Below, piece after piece: positions 1-7,026 of a stretch of DNA of 11,707 nt; the first letter of the stretch is position 1, and each line of letters begins with the position of its first letter. Origin of the DNA: JAWVYT01 sp964605205 (GTDB lineage: Bacteria > Gemmatimonadota > Gemmatimonadetes > Longimicrobiales > RSA9); contig CAZSBL010000112.1 of the NCBI GenBank assembly GCA_964605205.1, positions 1 through 11,707 on the forward strand, written 5' to 3'. The notes under the pieces were generated by a model. That model was not told the DNA's origin. It searched no databases and worked only from the letters and a program-made list of their open reading frames with translations. The translations under genes were made by a program, and so were the position numbers.

Positions 1-215
1 TGCCCCGCCCGGCATGGCCGCCTGGCGCTGGAATCCCAGCTCTGCACGTCAACAAATGCGGCGAAGAGCCGTAGGTGTAATGAACCCAGCGGCTTTCGCC
101 GCTAATCCGGCCCTGGCGGCAAGCCATCCCGGCGGCCCACCTGGAAGCCGACTCCGGCTCCGTCTCATCCGCTCCAGCTGTCGAAGACCCTCCTTTTCCG
201 GGCATGCGACGGGAA

Positions 216-241
216 GGAACCCTCTCCCCGGGGATCCGGTT
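216..241 (+). promoter_or_regulatory. ECF-type promoter P1 (GGAACCC-N12-TCCGGTT)
   Basis: GGAACCC at 216-222 is followed after exactly 12 bases by TCCGGTT at 235-241. The same 7-12-7 pattern occurs at three other intergenic sites in the window. It ends 40 bases upstream of the leader ORF at 282 and points at it. GGAAC-N18-GTT resembles ECF sigma promoters (EcfG: GGAAC-N16/17-CGTT; SigR: GGAAT-N18-GTT). The recurrence is seen directly; the sigma-factor class is inferred. Apart from this site I see nothing supportable in bases 1-281; short open stretches there match no family I recognise. Confidence 0.7.
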
Positions 242-281
242 GGGTCACCGGAGAGTCAACCGATTTCCTGGAGAGGACAGC

Positions 282-323
282 ATGACCGGACGGACCCGCA
301 CGGCCGCGGAAGAATCACGATGA
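282..323 (+). CDS. 13-codon leader ORF coupled to the glycosyltransferase
   Basis: An ATG at 282 opens a short frame encoding MTGRTRTAAEESR. It has the best ribosome binding site in the region, GGAGAGG at 270-276, five bases before the ATG. Its TGA (321-323) overlaps the ATG of the glycosyltransferase (320-322) in the ATGA arrangement typical of translational coupling. The glycosyltransferase has only a modest Shine-Dalgarno of its own (GGAAGA, 308-313). The peptide has no recognisable motif, so any role is probably in regulating or starting translation of the downstream gene. It lies just downstream of promoter P1 and would be the first ORF on that transcript. It could also be a chance ORF. 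Confidence 0.45.
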   Translation: MTGRTRTAAEESR

Positions 324-1030
324 AACAGCCCCTGCTGAGCGTGATCGTCGCTGCACGGAACGACGAGGCCACCGTCGGGCTGCTCCTCTCGGATCTGAGT
401 CGGCTGGCGGCGCCCAACGAGGTAATCGTGGTGGATGGCGGAAGCACGGACTTCACCGCTGCTATCGCCCGGGCGGCCGGAGCCCGCATGCCCCGGGGGC
501 CGGTGGAGCCCGGCCGGAGCGCACAGCTGCGGGTCGGCGCCGCAGCCGCAAAGGCCCCCCTGCTCCTCTTTCTCGACGCCCATGCCCGGCTCGATGGGCG
601 CGCCGTTCGGCTCCTGGATGAACTGGCGGTGGCCCGCCCGCCGTGTGCCATGGCCTTCCGATCGAAGATCGCCGCCCGGGGAGCGACGCACCGTCTCGCG
701 GAGCGCTGGGCCGAGGTACGGACCCGGCGCCTCGGGCTGCCACGCCCCGACCAGGGGCTCCTGGTGCGGCGTGAGCACTATCTCGGTGCCGGTGGGTTCC
801 CCCGGCTCCCGGAGCTGGAGCACATCGCCATGGCGGCAGCGCTGCGCAAGGTCGCGCGGATCCATCTCCTGGAGGCCTCGGTCGAGGTGCCGTCCCGCTC
901 CCGAACCGCCGGGCGGCGTCGCGCCGGCAGCTGGATCCACCTCATCCGGCACCTGGTGCGTACCTTGCCGACCCCTTCCCTCAACGCAACGGACGCTGCT
1001 CCGCCTGGTGAATCGCCCACGCCGCGGTGA
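320..1030 (+). CDS. Family 2 glycosyltransferase, TIGR04283-like
   Basis: This 236-residue protein has the GT-A fold signature of family 2 glycosyltransferases. The N-terminal strand LSVIVAARNDE (residues 6-16) is followed by VIVVDGGSTD (35-44). A GRSAQLRVGA segment (66-75) and the metal-site-like LLLFLDAHARL (81-91) resemble the TIGR04283 group, named 'rSAM/selenodomain-associated transferase 2', whose usual motif is GR-xx-QMNxGA then FLHADTRLP. The DxD-like site here reads DAHA, so the metal ligand differs from the common form. No membrane segment is evident, so it is probably cytoplasmic; donor and acceptor are unknown. ATG 320 is chosen because the GT fold begins five residues later and the leader ORF stops on it. 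The frame stays open upstream to 14, but that part has no domain character. The 3' end overlaps the convergent GH15 gene by 50 bp. Confidence 0.85.
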   Translation: MKQPLLSVIVAARNDEATVGLLLSDLSRLAAPNEVIVVDGGSTDFTAAIARAAGARMPRGPVEPGRSAQLRVGAAAAKAPLLLFLDAHARLDGRAVRLLDELAVARPPCAMAFRSKIAARGATHRLAERWAEVRTRRLGLPRPDQGLLVRREHYLGAGGFPRLPELEHIAMAAALRKVARIHLLEASVEVPSRSRTAGRRRAGSWIHLIRHLVRTLPTPSLNATDAAPPGESPTPR

Positions 1031-2670
1031 CGAGACCCACGTGGCTGAACGCCTGCGGGAAGTTGCCGAGCAGCTCGCCGGTGGCGGGATCCACCTCTTC
1101 CGAGAGGAGTCCCACGTCGTTGATGAATGACCGCCCGCACTCGAACACCTCCCGGGCCCGGCCCACATCACCCGCCAGCGCAAGGGCATGGGCCAACCAG
1201 AACGTGCAGAGGAGGAACGTCCCCTCGCCGTCACGGAAACCGTCGTCACTGTGGTAGCGGTAAACCAGGCCGTGATCGTCCGTCAGGTGCTCCTCCACCG
1301 CCCGGATCGTCGACTGGACCCGTTCGTCGTCCGCCAGGAGGAACCCGACGATGGGGATCAGGAGCGAGGCCGCGTCCAACGCGTCGTCATCCAGGCTCTG
1401 CCGGAAGGAGCCCAGGGCCTCGCTCCAACCCCGGGTCTCGATGGCCTCCCTGACTGCGTCTCGCGCGTCCCTCCACCGCTGAAGTCTCTCCTGGGACGGC
1501 TTCAGGATGTCGGTCATCCCCATGGCCCGGTCGAGGGCCACCCAGCACATGAGCTTCGAGTGGACGTACGGTCGCGGCTCGCCCCGGATCTCCCAGATCC
1601 CGTGATCCTCCTCTTCCCACCGTCGGGCCGCCTGGTCCGCCAGCGCCTTCAGGAACTCCACCAGCGTCGGATCCGGATCCACCTGCTCGCGCAGCCGGAC
1701 CAGCGCGCCGAAGATCTCGCCGTACACATCCAGCTGCTTCTGCTGGAACGCGCCGTTTCCGACCCGAACGGGCCGACTGTCCCTCCACCCCGCCAACCGA
1801 TGGATCTCGCGCTCCGGTAGCTCGTGCTCACCCCCGATCCCGAACATGATCTGCGGAGGATCCCCCCGTCGCAGTCGGCCGAGACTCGCGCCCGTCAGGA
1901 AGTCGAAGAAGTGGTGGGCCTCGTCGGGACACGCGGCGACCCACAGCGCCTCCAGCGTGAGGGTGGCGTCCCGGATCCAGGCGAAGCGGTAATCCCAGTT
2001 TCGCTTCCCGCCGATGGCCTCCGGCAGTGACGTGGTGGGCGCCGCCACGATGGCGCCGGTGGGGCTGTACGTGAGCCCCTGCAATACCCGGCCGCTGTGG
2101 TGCGCGAGGTCGGCCCAGGGGCCCTGGTAGCTCTGGTGCATCTCGGCCCAGCTCCGCCACGCGTCCACGGTCTCGGCCAGCCGCTCGGCGATGGCGTCGG
2201 AGGCCCACACCTCCGGATCGCTCGATGCCGTCGGGCGGAAATGAAGGGCGAAGTGGAGACTCTCCCCCTCTTCCAGCTCGAAGCTGCCCCGGGCGACTGA
2301 TCCATCGACATCCAGCGAGATCGGCGATGAGAGCACCATGGAGAGGGGACCGCCACGGGACCGGAGACCCCCTTCACAGCGTTCCAGCACGGGGTGTACG
2401 AGGCCGTACTCGGGTCGCGGCACAAACTCTACCTCCAGCCGCACGCTGCCCCGGACACACTCCACCCGCCGGAGTAGTAGCCCCGGCGCGTCCCGCCTCT
2501 CCGCTGACCGTGATGTTCCAGTGACCGGCGCCCTCGTCCAGGAGGCGGCCGAACACCGCCGGTGAGTCGAACCTTGGGGCGCACAGCCAGTCCACGGAAC
2601 CGGCCCGGGAGACGAGGGCGGCCCGGTGACAGTCCGACAGGAGTGCGTAATCGGCGATGGGCACGCTCAT
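981..2670 (-). pseudogene. GH15 glucoamylase/trehalase-like hydrolase, broken by deletion and frameshift
   Basis: Two frames together give one glycoside hydrolase family 15 protein. The N-terminus (ATG at 2670) reads MSVPIADYALLSDC, then GSVDWLCAPRFDSPAVFGRLL, as family members usually begin, and continues to WNITVSGEA near 2494. Homology then resumes one frame over with RDAPGLLLRRVECVRG and runs to the TGA at 981. Between the two parts I miss the stretch of roughly 45-60 residues with the usual RRY-x-TxVLET strand of the N-terminal beta-sandwich. The catalytic (alpha/alpha)6 part looks intact: RNWDYRFAWIRDA, then GIWEIRG (probable general acid Glu) and GEGTFLLCTFW (probable general base Glu). 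Intact members are about 600 residues and hydrolyse alpha-glucans or trehalose. It lies 48 bp downstream of the DoxX gene, apparently in one operon. A pseudogene or a local sequence/assembly deletion are the two explanations; a GTG at 2465 could start a truncated protein. Confidence 0.8.
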
Positions 2671-2718
2671 GACAGCAACCCAACCGATAGGGCGCCCGGG
2701 GGGTTCCGCATCCGTCCG

Positions 2719-3105
2719 CTACGTGATGGTGATGGCCCCGCCGCCCGTAGTCAGGATGACCAGGCTGCAGGTCAGGTAGAGCAGGTCGTAGTACCAGCCC
2801 TGGCTCTGGTCTCCCCAGAACCCCGACTTCCAGACGAATACCTTCTTCTGGATAGCACCGAGCATCACACCGGCCAGGATGACCGCTCCGACCTGGGCGT
2901 ACAGGCCCACTGCCACGGAGAGAGCGCCCAGCACCTCGGCGATCCCCAGCACCCGGGTGAACGCGGGTGACATCCCGATGCTCTCGGCCCGCCCTTCGGG
3001 ATCCGACATGTGGGACCACCCGCTCGTAGCGAACACCGCGGCGATCATCAGTCGCAGCAGGAGGAGCGTCACGTCCGTCAGTCCCGCCAGCTCTGGAATC
3101 AGCAT
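2719..3105 (-). CDS. DoxX-like integral membrane protein
   Basis: The 128-residue product has about four hydrophobic helices. The first contains LLLLRLMIAAVFATSGWSHM, resembling the RLxxGxxFxxxGxxKL start of DoxX proteins, and the second contains GIAEVLGALSVAVGL, matching the family's E-x-x-G-G/A helix. A polar loop with KSGFWGDQSQGWYYDLLY precedes the last helix. DoxX-type proteins are inner-membrane proteins; some are tied to thiol/oxidative-stress systems, but there is no reaction I can assign here. I chose the ATG at 3105 because AAAGGTG lies six bases upstream; a GTG at 3114 in frame falls inside that ribosome binding site. The gene is followed 48 bp later on the same strand by the broken GH15 gene and diverges from the MCE transporter operon. 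Confidence 0.75.
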   Translation of the reverse strand: MLIPELAGLTDVTLLLLRLMIAAVFATSGWSHMSDPEGRAESIGMSPAFTRVLGIAEVLGALSVAVGLYAQVGAVILAGVMLGAIQKKVFVWKSGFWGDQSQGWYYDLLYLTCSLVILTTGGGAITIT

Positions 3106-3138
3106 TGCCGCCACCTTTCAACTGGATATCCCTTGTAC

Positions 3139-3164
3139 GACTTCCGGGCTGCAACCGGTGTTCC
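3139..3164 (-). promoter_or_regulatory. Weak ECF-like promoter candidate for the DoxX gene
   Basis: On the minus strand GGAAC (3164-3160) is followed after 18 bases by GTC (3141-3139), 33 bases before the DoxX start. The spacing equals that of the four strong sites, but the -10 half differs (GGAAGTC instead of TCCGGTT). The 125-bp divergent region is rich in CCGG/GGAAC words, including the palindrome GTTCCGGAAC at 3160-3169, so this match may be chance. On the plus strand GGAAC at 3182-3186 and GTC at 3203-3205 give a similarly weak candidate for the transporter operon. Confidence 0.2.
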
Positions 3165-3230
3165 GGAACCCCGGCCGGGCCGGAACGGGAACATTCCGGG
3201 CGGTCGCCCACTTCTGTACCCGGAGGCGAT

Positions 3231-4022
3231 ATGAATACAACGATGACAGAGACGGCGCAGCGCGAAGGCCGTGTCCGGGCATGGCTCGGGCACCTGGGGC
3301 GGATTGCGCTCCTGCTCGTGGCACTGGTACGGGCGCTCCGCAGGCCCCGCAAGTGGTTCGGGCTGTTCGTCATCGAGCTCCGGCGCCAGAGCCTCGGTGC
3401 GCTGCCGCTGGTGCTGTTCCTCACCGCGCTGGGTGGCGCGGTGACGTCCCAGCAGACGGGCTACCAGTTCCAGGCGGCGCTGCCGCTCTGGGTCATCGGG
3501 AGCGTGGTGGCGGCCAGCGTAGTCACCGAGCTGGCCCCGCTCCTGACGGCCATCGCCCTCGTCGGTCTCGTGGGCGCGCGGATCACCGCGGAGCTCGGCG
3601 CCATGAAGGTGACCCAGCAGGTGGACGCCCTGGAGATGATCGGCCGCGAGCCCGTGGTCTACCTGGTCCTGCCCCGGGTCCTGGCCGGCGTCCTGGCCGG
3701 TCCGATCCTCGTAGCGCTGGCGCTGGCCGCGTCGCTGGCCGCCGGCTACGGCGCGGCGATCCTCGTCACCCCCATCACCGGCGCCGAGTTCATCTACGGC
3801 GTGAAGTTCTACATGCGTGATTTCCCTCTCTTCTTCGCCCTTATCAAGGGCACCGTGTTCGGCTTCGCCATCACGTTCACCGCCAGCTACGTGGGGCTCC
3901 GGGCCCGGGGCGGGTCCACCGGGGTGGGGGAAGCCACGACCCGCGGGGTGGTGGCCACGCTGACCGCCATCCTCGTACTCGACAGTCTACTCGCACCACT
4001 CCTGAAGGTGATACGCATATGA
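3231..4022 (+). CDS. MlaE-family ABC transporter permease (MCE system)
   Basis: The 263-residue membrane protein matches the MlaE/YrbE permease family, which pairs with an ATPase and an MCE substrate-binding protein to move phospholipids or other lipids across the diderm envelope. Supporting motifs are an amphipathic N-terminus followed by LVLFLTALGGAVTSQQ, then SVVTELAPLLTAIALVGLVGARITAELGAMKVTQQVDALE, the hallmark conserved segment of the family, and PRVLAGVLAGPIL. Five to six hydrophobic helices fit the family. The start at 3231 is set by GGAGG at 3222-3226. The stop overlaps the ATG of the ATPase gene by three bases (ATGA), indicating translational coupling. No gene for an MlaB or MlaC homologue is present nearby. 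Confidence 0.9.
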   Translation: MNTTMTETAQREGRVRAWLGHLGRIALLLVALVRALRRPRKWFGLFVIELRRQSLGALPLVLFLTALGGAVTSQQTGYQFQAALPLWVIGSVVAASVVTELAPLLTAIALVGLVGARITAELGAMKVTQQVDALEMIGREPVVYLVLPRVLAGVLAGPILVALALAASLAAGYGAAILVTPITGAEFIYGVKFYMRDFPLFFALIKGTVFGFAITFTASYVGLRARGGSTGVGEATTRGVVATLTAILVLDSLLAPLLKVIRI

Positions 4023-4768
4023 TCGAGATCGAAGGCTTGACCAAGGCGTACGGCGGCCGCCCGATCCTGGAGGGACTGGACCTCCGGATCGAGACCGGCC
4101 AGATCGTGGCCCTCCTGGGGCCGTCCGGGACCGGGAAGAGCGTGCTCCTCAAGAGCATCGCCGGGCTCGAGACGCCCGACGCCGGCGACATCCGCGTCGA
4201 TGAGGTCTCCGTGCCGCAAACCTCCCACGCGGAGCTGAAGCGGCTCCGGCGCCGGATCGGCTACGTCTTCCAGGACGCGGCGCTCCTGGACTCGCTGACC
4301 ATTCGCGACAACCTGCGCCTCGCCCTCGAGGACGAGCGGTGTGACGATAACCCGGACTTCTGCCCGCTCCGGATCGAGAAGGCGCTGGGCACCGTGAACC
4401 TGCCGGTGGAGATCCTCGACCGGCTGCCGGGCGAGGTGTCCGGCGGGATGCGGAAGCGTGTGGGCGTGGCCCGGGCGCTCATGAACGACCCGGACTACCT
4501 CCTCTACGACGAGCCCACCACGGGGCTCGACCCACAAAACGTGGCGGCCATCGCCCAGGTCATCCTGAACGCTCGCCGGGCGTGCGAGGCCACGAGCCTG
4601 GTAGTGACCCACGACATCGAGATCGTCGTTCCCGTGGTGGACCGCGTGGTCCTCCTGGCGGAAGGCGGCATCCGCTTCGACGGCCCCGCCGATGACTTCA
4701 TGGCCTCCGACGACCCCGCCATCCTCCGGTTCCGCGGCGTGCAGGACCTGGCCACGGAGGCGGCGTAA
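4019..4768 (+). CDS. MlaF-family ABC transporter ATPase
   Basis: This 249-residue cytoplasmic ATPase powers the MCE-type lipid transporter. All nucleotide-binding motifs are intact: Walker A GPSGTGKS (34-41), Q-loop VFQDAALL (83-90), signature VSGGMRKRVGVARAL (140-154), Walker B YLLYDEPTTGLDP (160-172) and H-loop VVTHD (195-199). The sequence VFQDAALLDSLT and the Met in SGGMRKRVG are typical of MlaF/Mkl rather than of other ABC importers. The gene overlaps the permease gene upstream and its TAA overlaps the ATG of the MCE gene by one base, so the three genes form one coupled operon. Confidence 0.92.
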   Translation: MIEIEGLTKAYGGRPILEGLDLRIETGQIVALLGPSGTGKSVLLKSIAGLETPDAGDIRVDEVSVPQTSHAELKRLRRRIGYVFQDAALLDSLTIRDNLRLALEDERCDDNPDFCPLRIEKALGTVNLPVEILDRLPGEVSGGMRKRVGVARALMNDPDYLLYDEPTTGLDPQNVAAIAQVILNARRACEATSLVVTHDIEIVVPVVDRVVLLAEGGIRFDGPADDFMASDDPAILRFRGVQDLATEAA

Positions 4769-5661
4769 TGGACAATCTCGCCCGGGGCCGGGACCTGACC
4801 CGAATCGGCGGGCTGGCGCTCCTCGCCCTCGTCGTCTTCGCCGGGATGTTCCTCTGGCTCACCGACCGCGGCCTCAACGCCGACAGCGCGGCGCTCTACG
4901 TCCGCTTCGAGTCGGCGGAGCGGCTGAAGCGGGGCGATCCGGTCCTCTTCCGGGGCGTGCCCGTAGGAGAGGTCAAGGAGCTGGCGTTCGCCGAAGAAGG
5001 CGGCGTGGTGGTGCGGGCCCGGCTGAACCGACGGGTCCCCGCCGCCGCCGACGCCACCGCCGGGCTCCAGGCGGTGGACGTGTTCGGCGCCCAATCCATC
5101 GTGCTCCACGACGGATCGCCCTCCGCCCGCCGGCTCGACGACGGTGACACGATCCCCGGCCGGACCGGCACCGACCTGGCCGGCCGGGTGGAGAGCCTGA
5201 GTGACCAGGCCGGTGAGATCCTGGGGCCCCGCACGGTGGACGGGATCCACGGGTCGCTGGAGAACATCACCGCGGCCACCGCGGAGCTGCAGCGGACACT
5301 GGCCGAGGCCCGGGGGCTGATGGGCGATCAGGCCGAGGCGCTGAACGCCACCATGGGCAACCTGGCGGCCACCACGGCCAATCTCCGGGAGGTCACGGAC
5401 CCGCACGAGCTCGAGGCCACGCTGGCCAACCTGGAGACCACATCGGCCCGACTGGCCCGGCTCTCAGAGAGCCTGGGCCGTGCCACCCTCTCCCTCGAGA
5501 GCGTGCTGGCGAAGGTGGACGGCGGCCAGGGGACCGCCGGCAGGCTGCTCAACGACCCGGCGCTCTACGACCGGCTCGTCGTCACCACCGACCACCTCGA
5601 CGCCCTGCTCATGGACCTGAAGGAGAACCCGGGACGCTACGTCAGGCTGTCGCTCTTCTGA
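4768..5661 (+). CDS. MlaD/MCE domain substrate-binding protein
   Basis: The 297-residue protein has a short cytoplasmic N-terminus, one membrane anchor (about residues 13-31, GGLALLALVVFAGMFLWL) and a periplasmic MCE domain (about 39-118). The domain shows the expected pattern LYVRFESAERLKRGDPVLFRGVPVGEV, followed by QAVDVFGAQSIVL. After it comes a long Ala/Leu/Glu-rich helical region (about 145-270) with coiled-coil character, and the C-terminus NPGRYVRLSLF is typical of single-MCE proteins. It is longer than E. coli MlaD (about 180 residues) because of this helical tail, which may form or extend a channel. It is the third gene of the operon and ends only six bases from the convergent flavin reductase gene. 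Confidence 0.88.
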   Translation: MDNLARGRDLTRIGGLALLALVVFAGMFLWLTDRGLNADSAALYVRFESAERLKRGDPVLFRGVPVGEVKELAFAEEGGVVVRARLNRRVPAAADATAGLQAVDVFGAQSIVLHDGSPSARRLDDGDTIPGRTGTDLAGRVESLSDQAGEILGPRTVDGIHGSLENITAATAELQRTLAEARGLMGDQAEALNATMGNLAATTANLREVTDPHELEATLANLETTSARLARLSESLGRATLSLESVLAKVDGGQGTAGRLLNDPALYDRLVVTTDHLDALLMDLKENPGRYVRLSLF

Positions 5662-5667
5662 CGCCCG

Positions 5668-6417
5668 TCACCGGTACTCCGGGTTCGGGTGGTCGAACCG
5701 GCACCCGGCGTCCCATTCCGACCGCTGGTTGCCGTGGGCCGGCACGCCGCCCCGGTCCTTCAGCATCCGGGCCAGGTGCAGGAGGTTCCACGTCATGAAC
5801 GTGGTGTTCCGCTGCGTGAACTCGTTCTTCCGGCCGCCCGAGCCCTCGTCCAGGTAGCTGGGCCCCGGCCCCGCCTCCCCGATCCAGCCGGCGTCGGCCT
5901 GGGGCGGGATGGTGTAGCCCAGGTGCTGCAGCGAGTAGAGGATGTTCATGGCGCAGTGCTTGATCCCGTCCTCGTTCCCGGTGACGATGCACCCGCCCAC
6001 CCGGCCGTAGTAGGCGTACTGCCCCTTCTCGTTCAGGTCACCCGAGCTGCCGTACAGCCGCTCGATCACACGCGTACACACCGACGATTTGTCACCCAGC
6101 CAGATCGGCGTGCCCAGCACCAGGATGTCCGCCGCCATCACCTTCTCCTGGAGCGCCGGCCACTCGTCCACGTCCCACCCGTGCTCCGTCATGTCCGGGT
6201 AGACGCCGCTGGCGATCTCGTGGTCCACCGCACGGATCACCTCCGTGGCCACGCCCTGCTTCTCCATGATCGACCGGGAAACGTCAAGCAGCCCCCGGGT
6301 GTGAGACTCCCGCGGCGTCTTCTTCAGTGTGCAGTTGATGAACAGCGCCCGAAGGTCCGAGAAGTCCCGGCCCGGGGCGTCCTGCTGCGACGTATGGTCG
6401 GCGCCCGATGACATCAT
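5668..6417 (-). CDS. NADPH-dependent FMN reductase / flavodoxin-fold flavoprotein
   Basis: The 249-residue cytoplasmic protein has a flavodoxin-like fold. LRALFINCTLKKTPRESHT (from about residue 22) is the first strand and phosphate-binding loop, ADILVLGTPIWLGDKSS supplies the second flavin-binding loop with the family's TPIWxGxxSS form, and YGRVGGCIVTGNEDGIKH the third. This matches the NADPH-dependent FMN reductase family, whose members reduce flavins, quinones or disulfide/metal substrates; the substrate is unknown here. No CxxCxxC cluster motif is seen, so an iron-sulfur flavoprotein is less likely. Two adjacent ATGs (6417, 6414) follow an AGGAG ribosome binding site; both are possible. 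An open frame continues upstream to 7119 but lies across promoter DNA and the opposite thioredoxin gene. It is preceded by promoter P3 and diverges from thioredoxin-ccdA, suggesting a redox or stress function. Confidence 0.85.
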   Translation of the reverse strand: MMSSGADHTSQQDAPGRDFSDLRALFINCTLKKTPRESHTRGLLDVSRSIMEKQGVATEVIRAVDHEIASGVYPDMTEHGWDVDEWPALQEKVMAADILVLGTPIWLGDKSSVCTRVIERLYGSSGDLNEKGQYAYYGRVGGCIVTGNEDGIKHCAMNILYSLQHLGYTIPPQADAGWIGEAGPGPSYLDEGSGGRKNEFTQRNTTFMTWNLLHLARMLKDRGGVPAHGNQRSEWDAGCRFDHPNPEYR

Positions 6418-6482
6418 GGCTCTCCTCTGTGGTTCGCAAGTCGGTAGGCTCCCCGCACGGTGGCGGGGGTGTTCGACCCCGT

Positions 6483-6509
6483 AACCGGAAGAGCCGTGCC
6501 CGGGTTCCC
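6483..6509 (-). promoter_or_regulatory. ECF-type promoter P3 for the flavin reductase
   Basis: On the minus strand GGGAACCC (6509-6502) is followed after 12 bases by TCCGGTT (6489-6483), which lies 65 bases before the ATG at 6417. It is the same bipartite motif as P1, P2 and P4. Its -35-like half lies 4 bp from that of P2 on the opposite strand, so the two promoters are back to back. Confidence 0.72.
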
Positions 6510-6513
6510 CGCC

Positions 6514-6540
6514 GGGAACCCCGCGTCGTCGATTCCGGTT
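6514..6540 (+). promoter_or_regulatory. ECF-type promoter P2 for thioredoxin-ccdA
   Basis: GGGAACCC (6514-6521) is followed after 12 bases by TCCGGTT (6534-6540), 75 bases before the thioredoxin-like start at 6616. The pair P2/P3 accounts for the striking nested inverted repeats here: TAACCGGAA (6482-6490) with TTCCGGTTA (6533-6541), and GGGTTCCC with GGGAACCC (6502-6521). Confidence 0.72.
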
Positions 6541-6615
6541 AGGCCTCTGACCGTGACAACATGCCGGTCCCCTTCCCGGGGGAAAAGGTGACTCATTCGA
6601 ACGACGGAGCCCACA

Positions 6616-7026
6616 ATGTCGAATCTCGCTGTCAGGAACGTTCTTCCGGTCACGCTGCTGGCCCTGGCCCTGGGAGTGCCCATCGGCACGGCCGCCCAGG
6701 CGCCCGACAAGGAGCCGTTCACGGAGCAGCGGTTCGAAGCGCTCCAGGAGCAGGGTGCGTACGTGCTGCTGGACGTCTTCGCCGACTGGTGCCCCACCTG
6801 CGCCGCGCAGCAGGAGGTCCTGGCCGCGTTCCAGGAGGAGCACGCCGACGCGCCGCTGCACATCCTCTCCATCGATTTCGATGACCGGAAGGACCTGGTC
6901 CGGCGCTTCGGCGCGCCCCGCCAGTCCACGCTCATCCTCTTCCACGGCACCGAGCGGATCTGGTTCTCCGTGGCAGAGACCCGGCGCGACGTGATCTTCG
7001 ACGCCCTGGCCGCGGCCACCCCATGA
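6616..7026 (+). CDS. Secreted thioredoxin-family protein with WCPTC active site
   Basis: The 136-residue protein has an N-terminal signal sequence (hydrophobic core VLPVTLLALALGVPIG, likely cleavage near AQA, residue 29) and one thioredoxin domain. The redox motif is ADWCPTC, with Cys59 and Cys62. The usual cis-proline strand reads RQSTLILF, with Ser where most thioredoxins have Pro before the Thr; as I recall, similar QSTL forms occur in thioredoxins encoded beside CcdA. It probably acts in the periplasm as a thiol reductant or disulfide carrier. GGAG at 6606-6609 sets the start. The TGA overlaps the ATG of ccdA (ATGA), so the two are translationally coupled, and CcdA is the obvious electron donor. 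The gene lies 75 bp downstream of promoter P2. Confidence 0.85.
   Translation: MSNLAVRNVLPVTLLALALGVPIGTAAQAPDKEPFTEQRFEALQEQGAYVLLDVFADWCPTCAAQQEVLAAFQEEHADAPLHILSIDFDDRKDLVRRFGAPRQSTLILFHGTERIWFSVAETRRDVIFDALAAATP

Noticed and set aside
1..215. Tail of an upstream gene at the window start
   Set aside because: Short frames ending at 81 and about 108 are open from the first bases, but none shows a recognisable motif, so no gene is called.
237..262. Hairpin CGGTTG/CAACCG before the glycosyltransferase as a 5' leader structure
   Set aside because: Its left arm is the -10-like part of promoter P1, which would not be transcribed.
6482..6541. Nested inverted repeats taken as a terminator, cruciform or riboswitch
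   Set aside because: The same half-sites occur singly, with the same 12-base spacer, at 216-241 and 9256-9282, so two opposed promoters explain the symmetry better.
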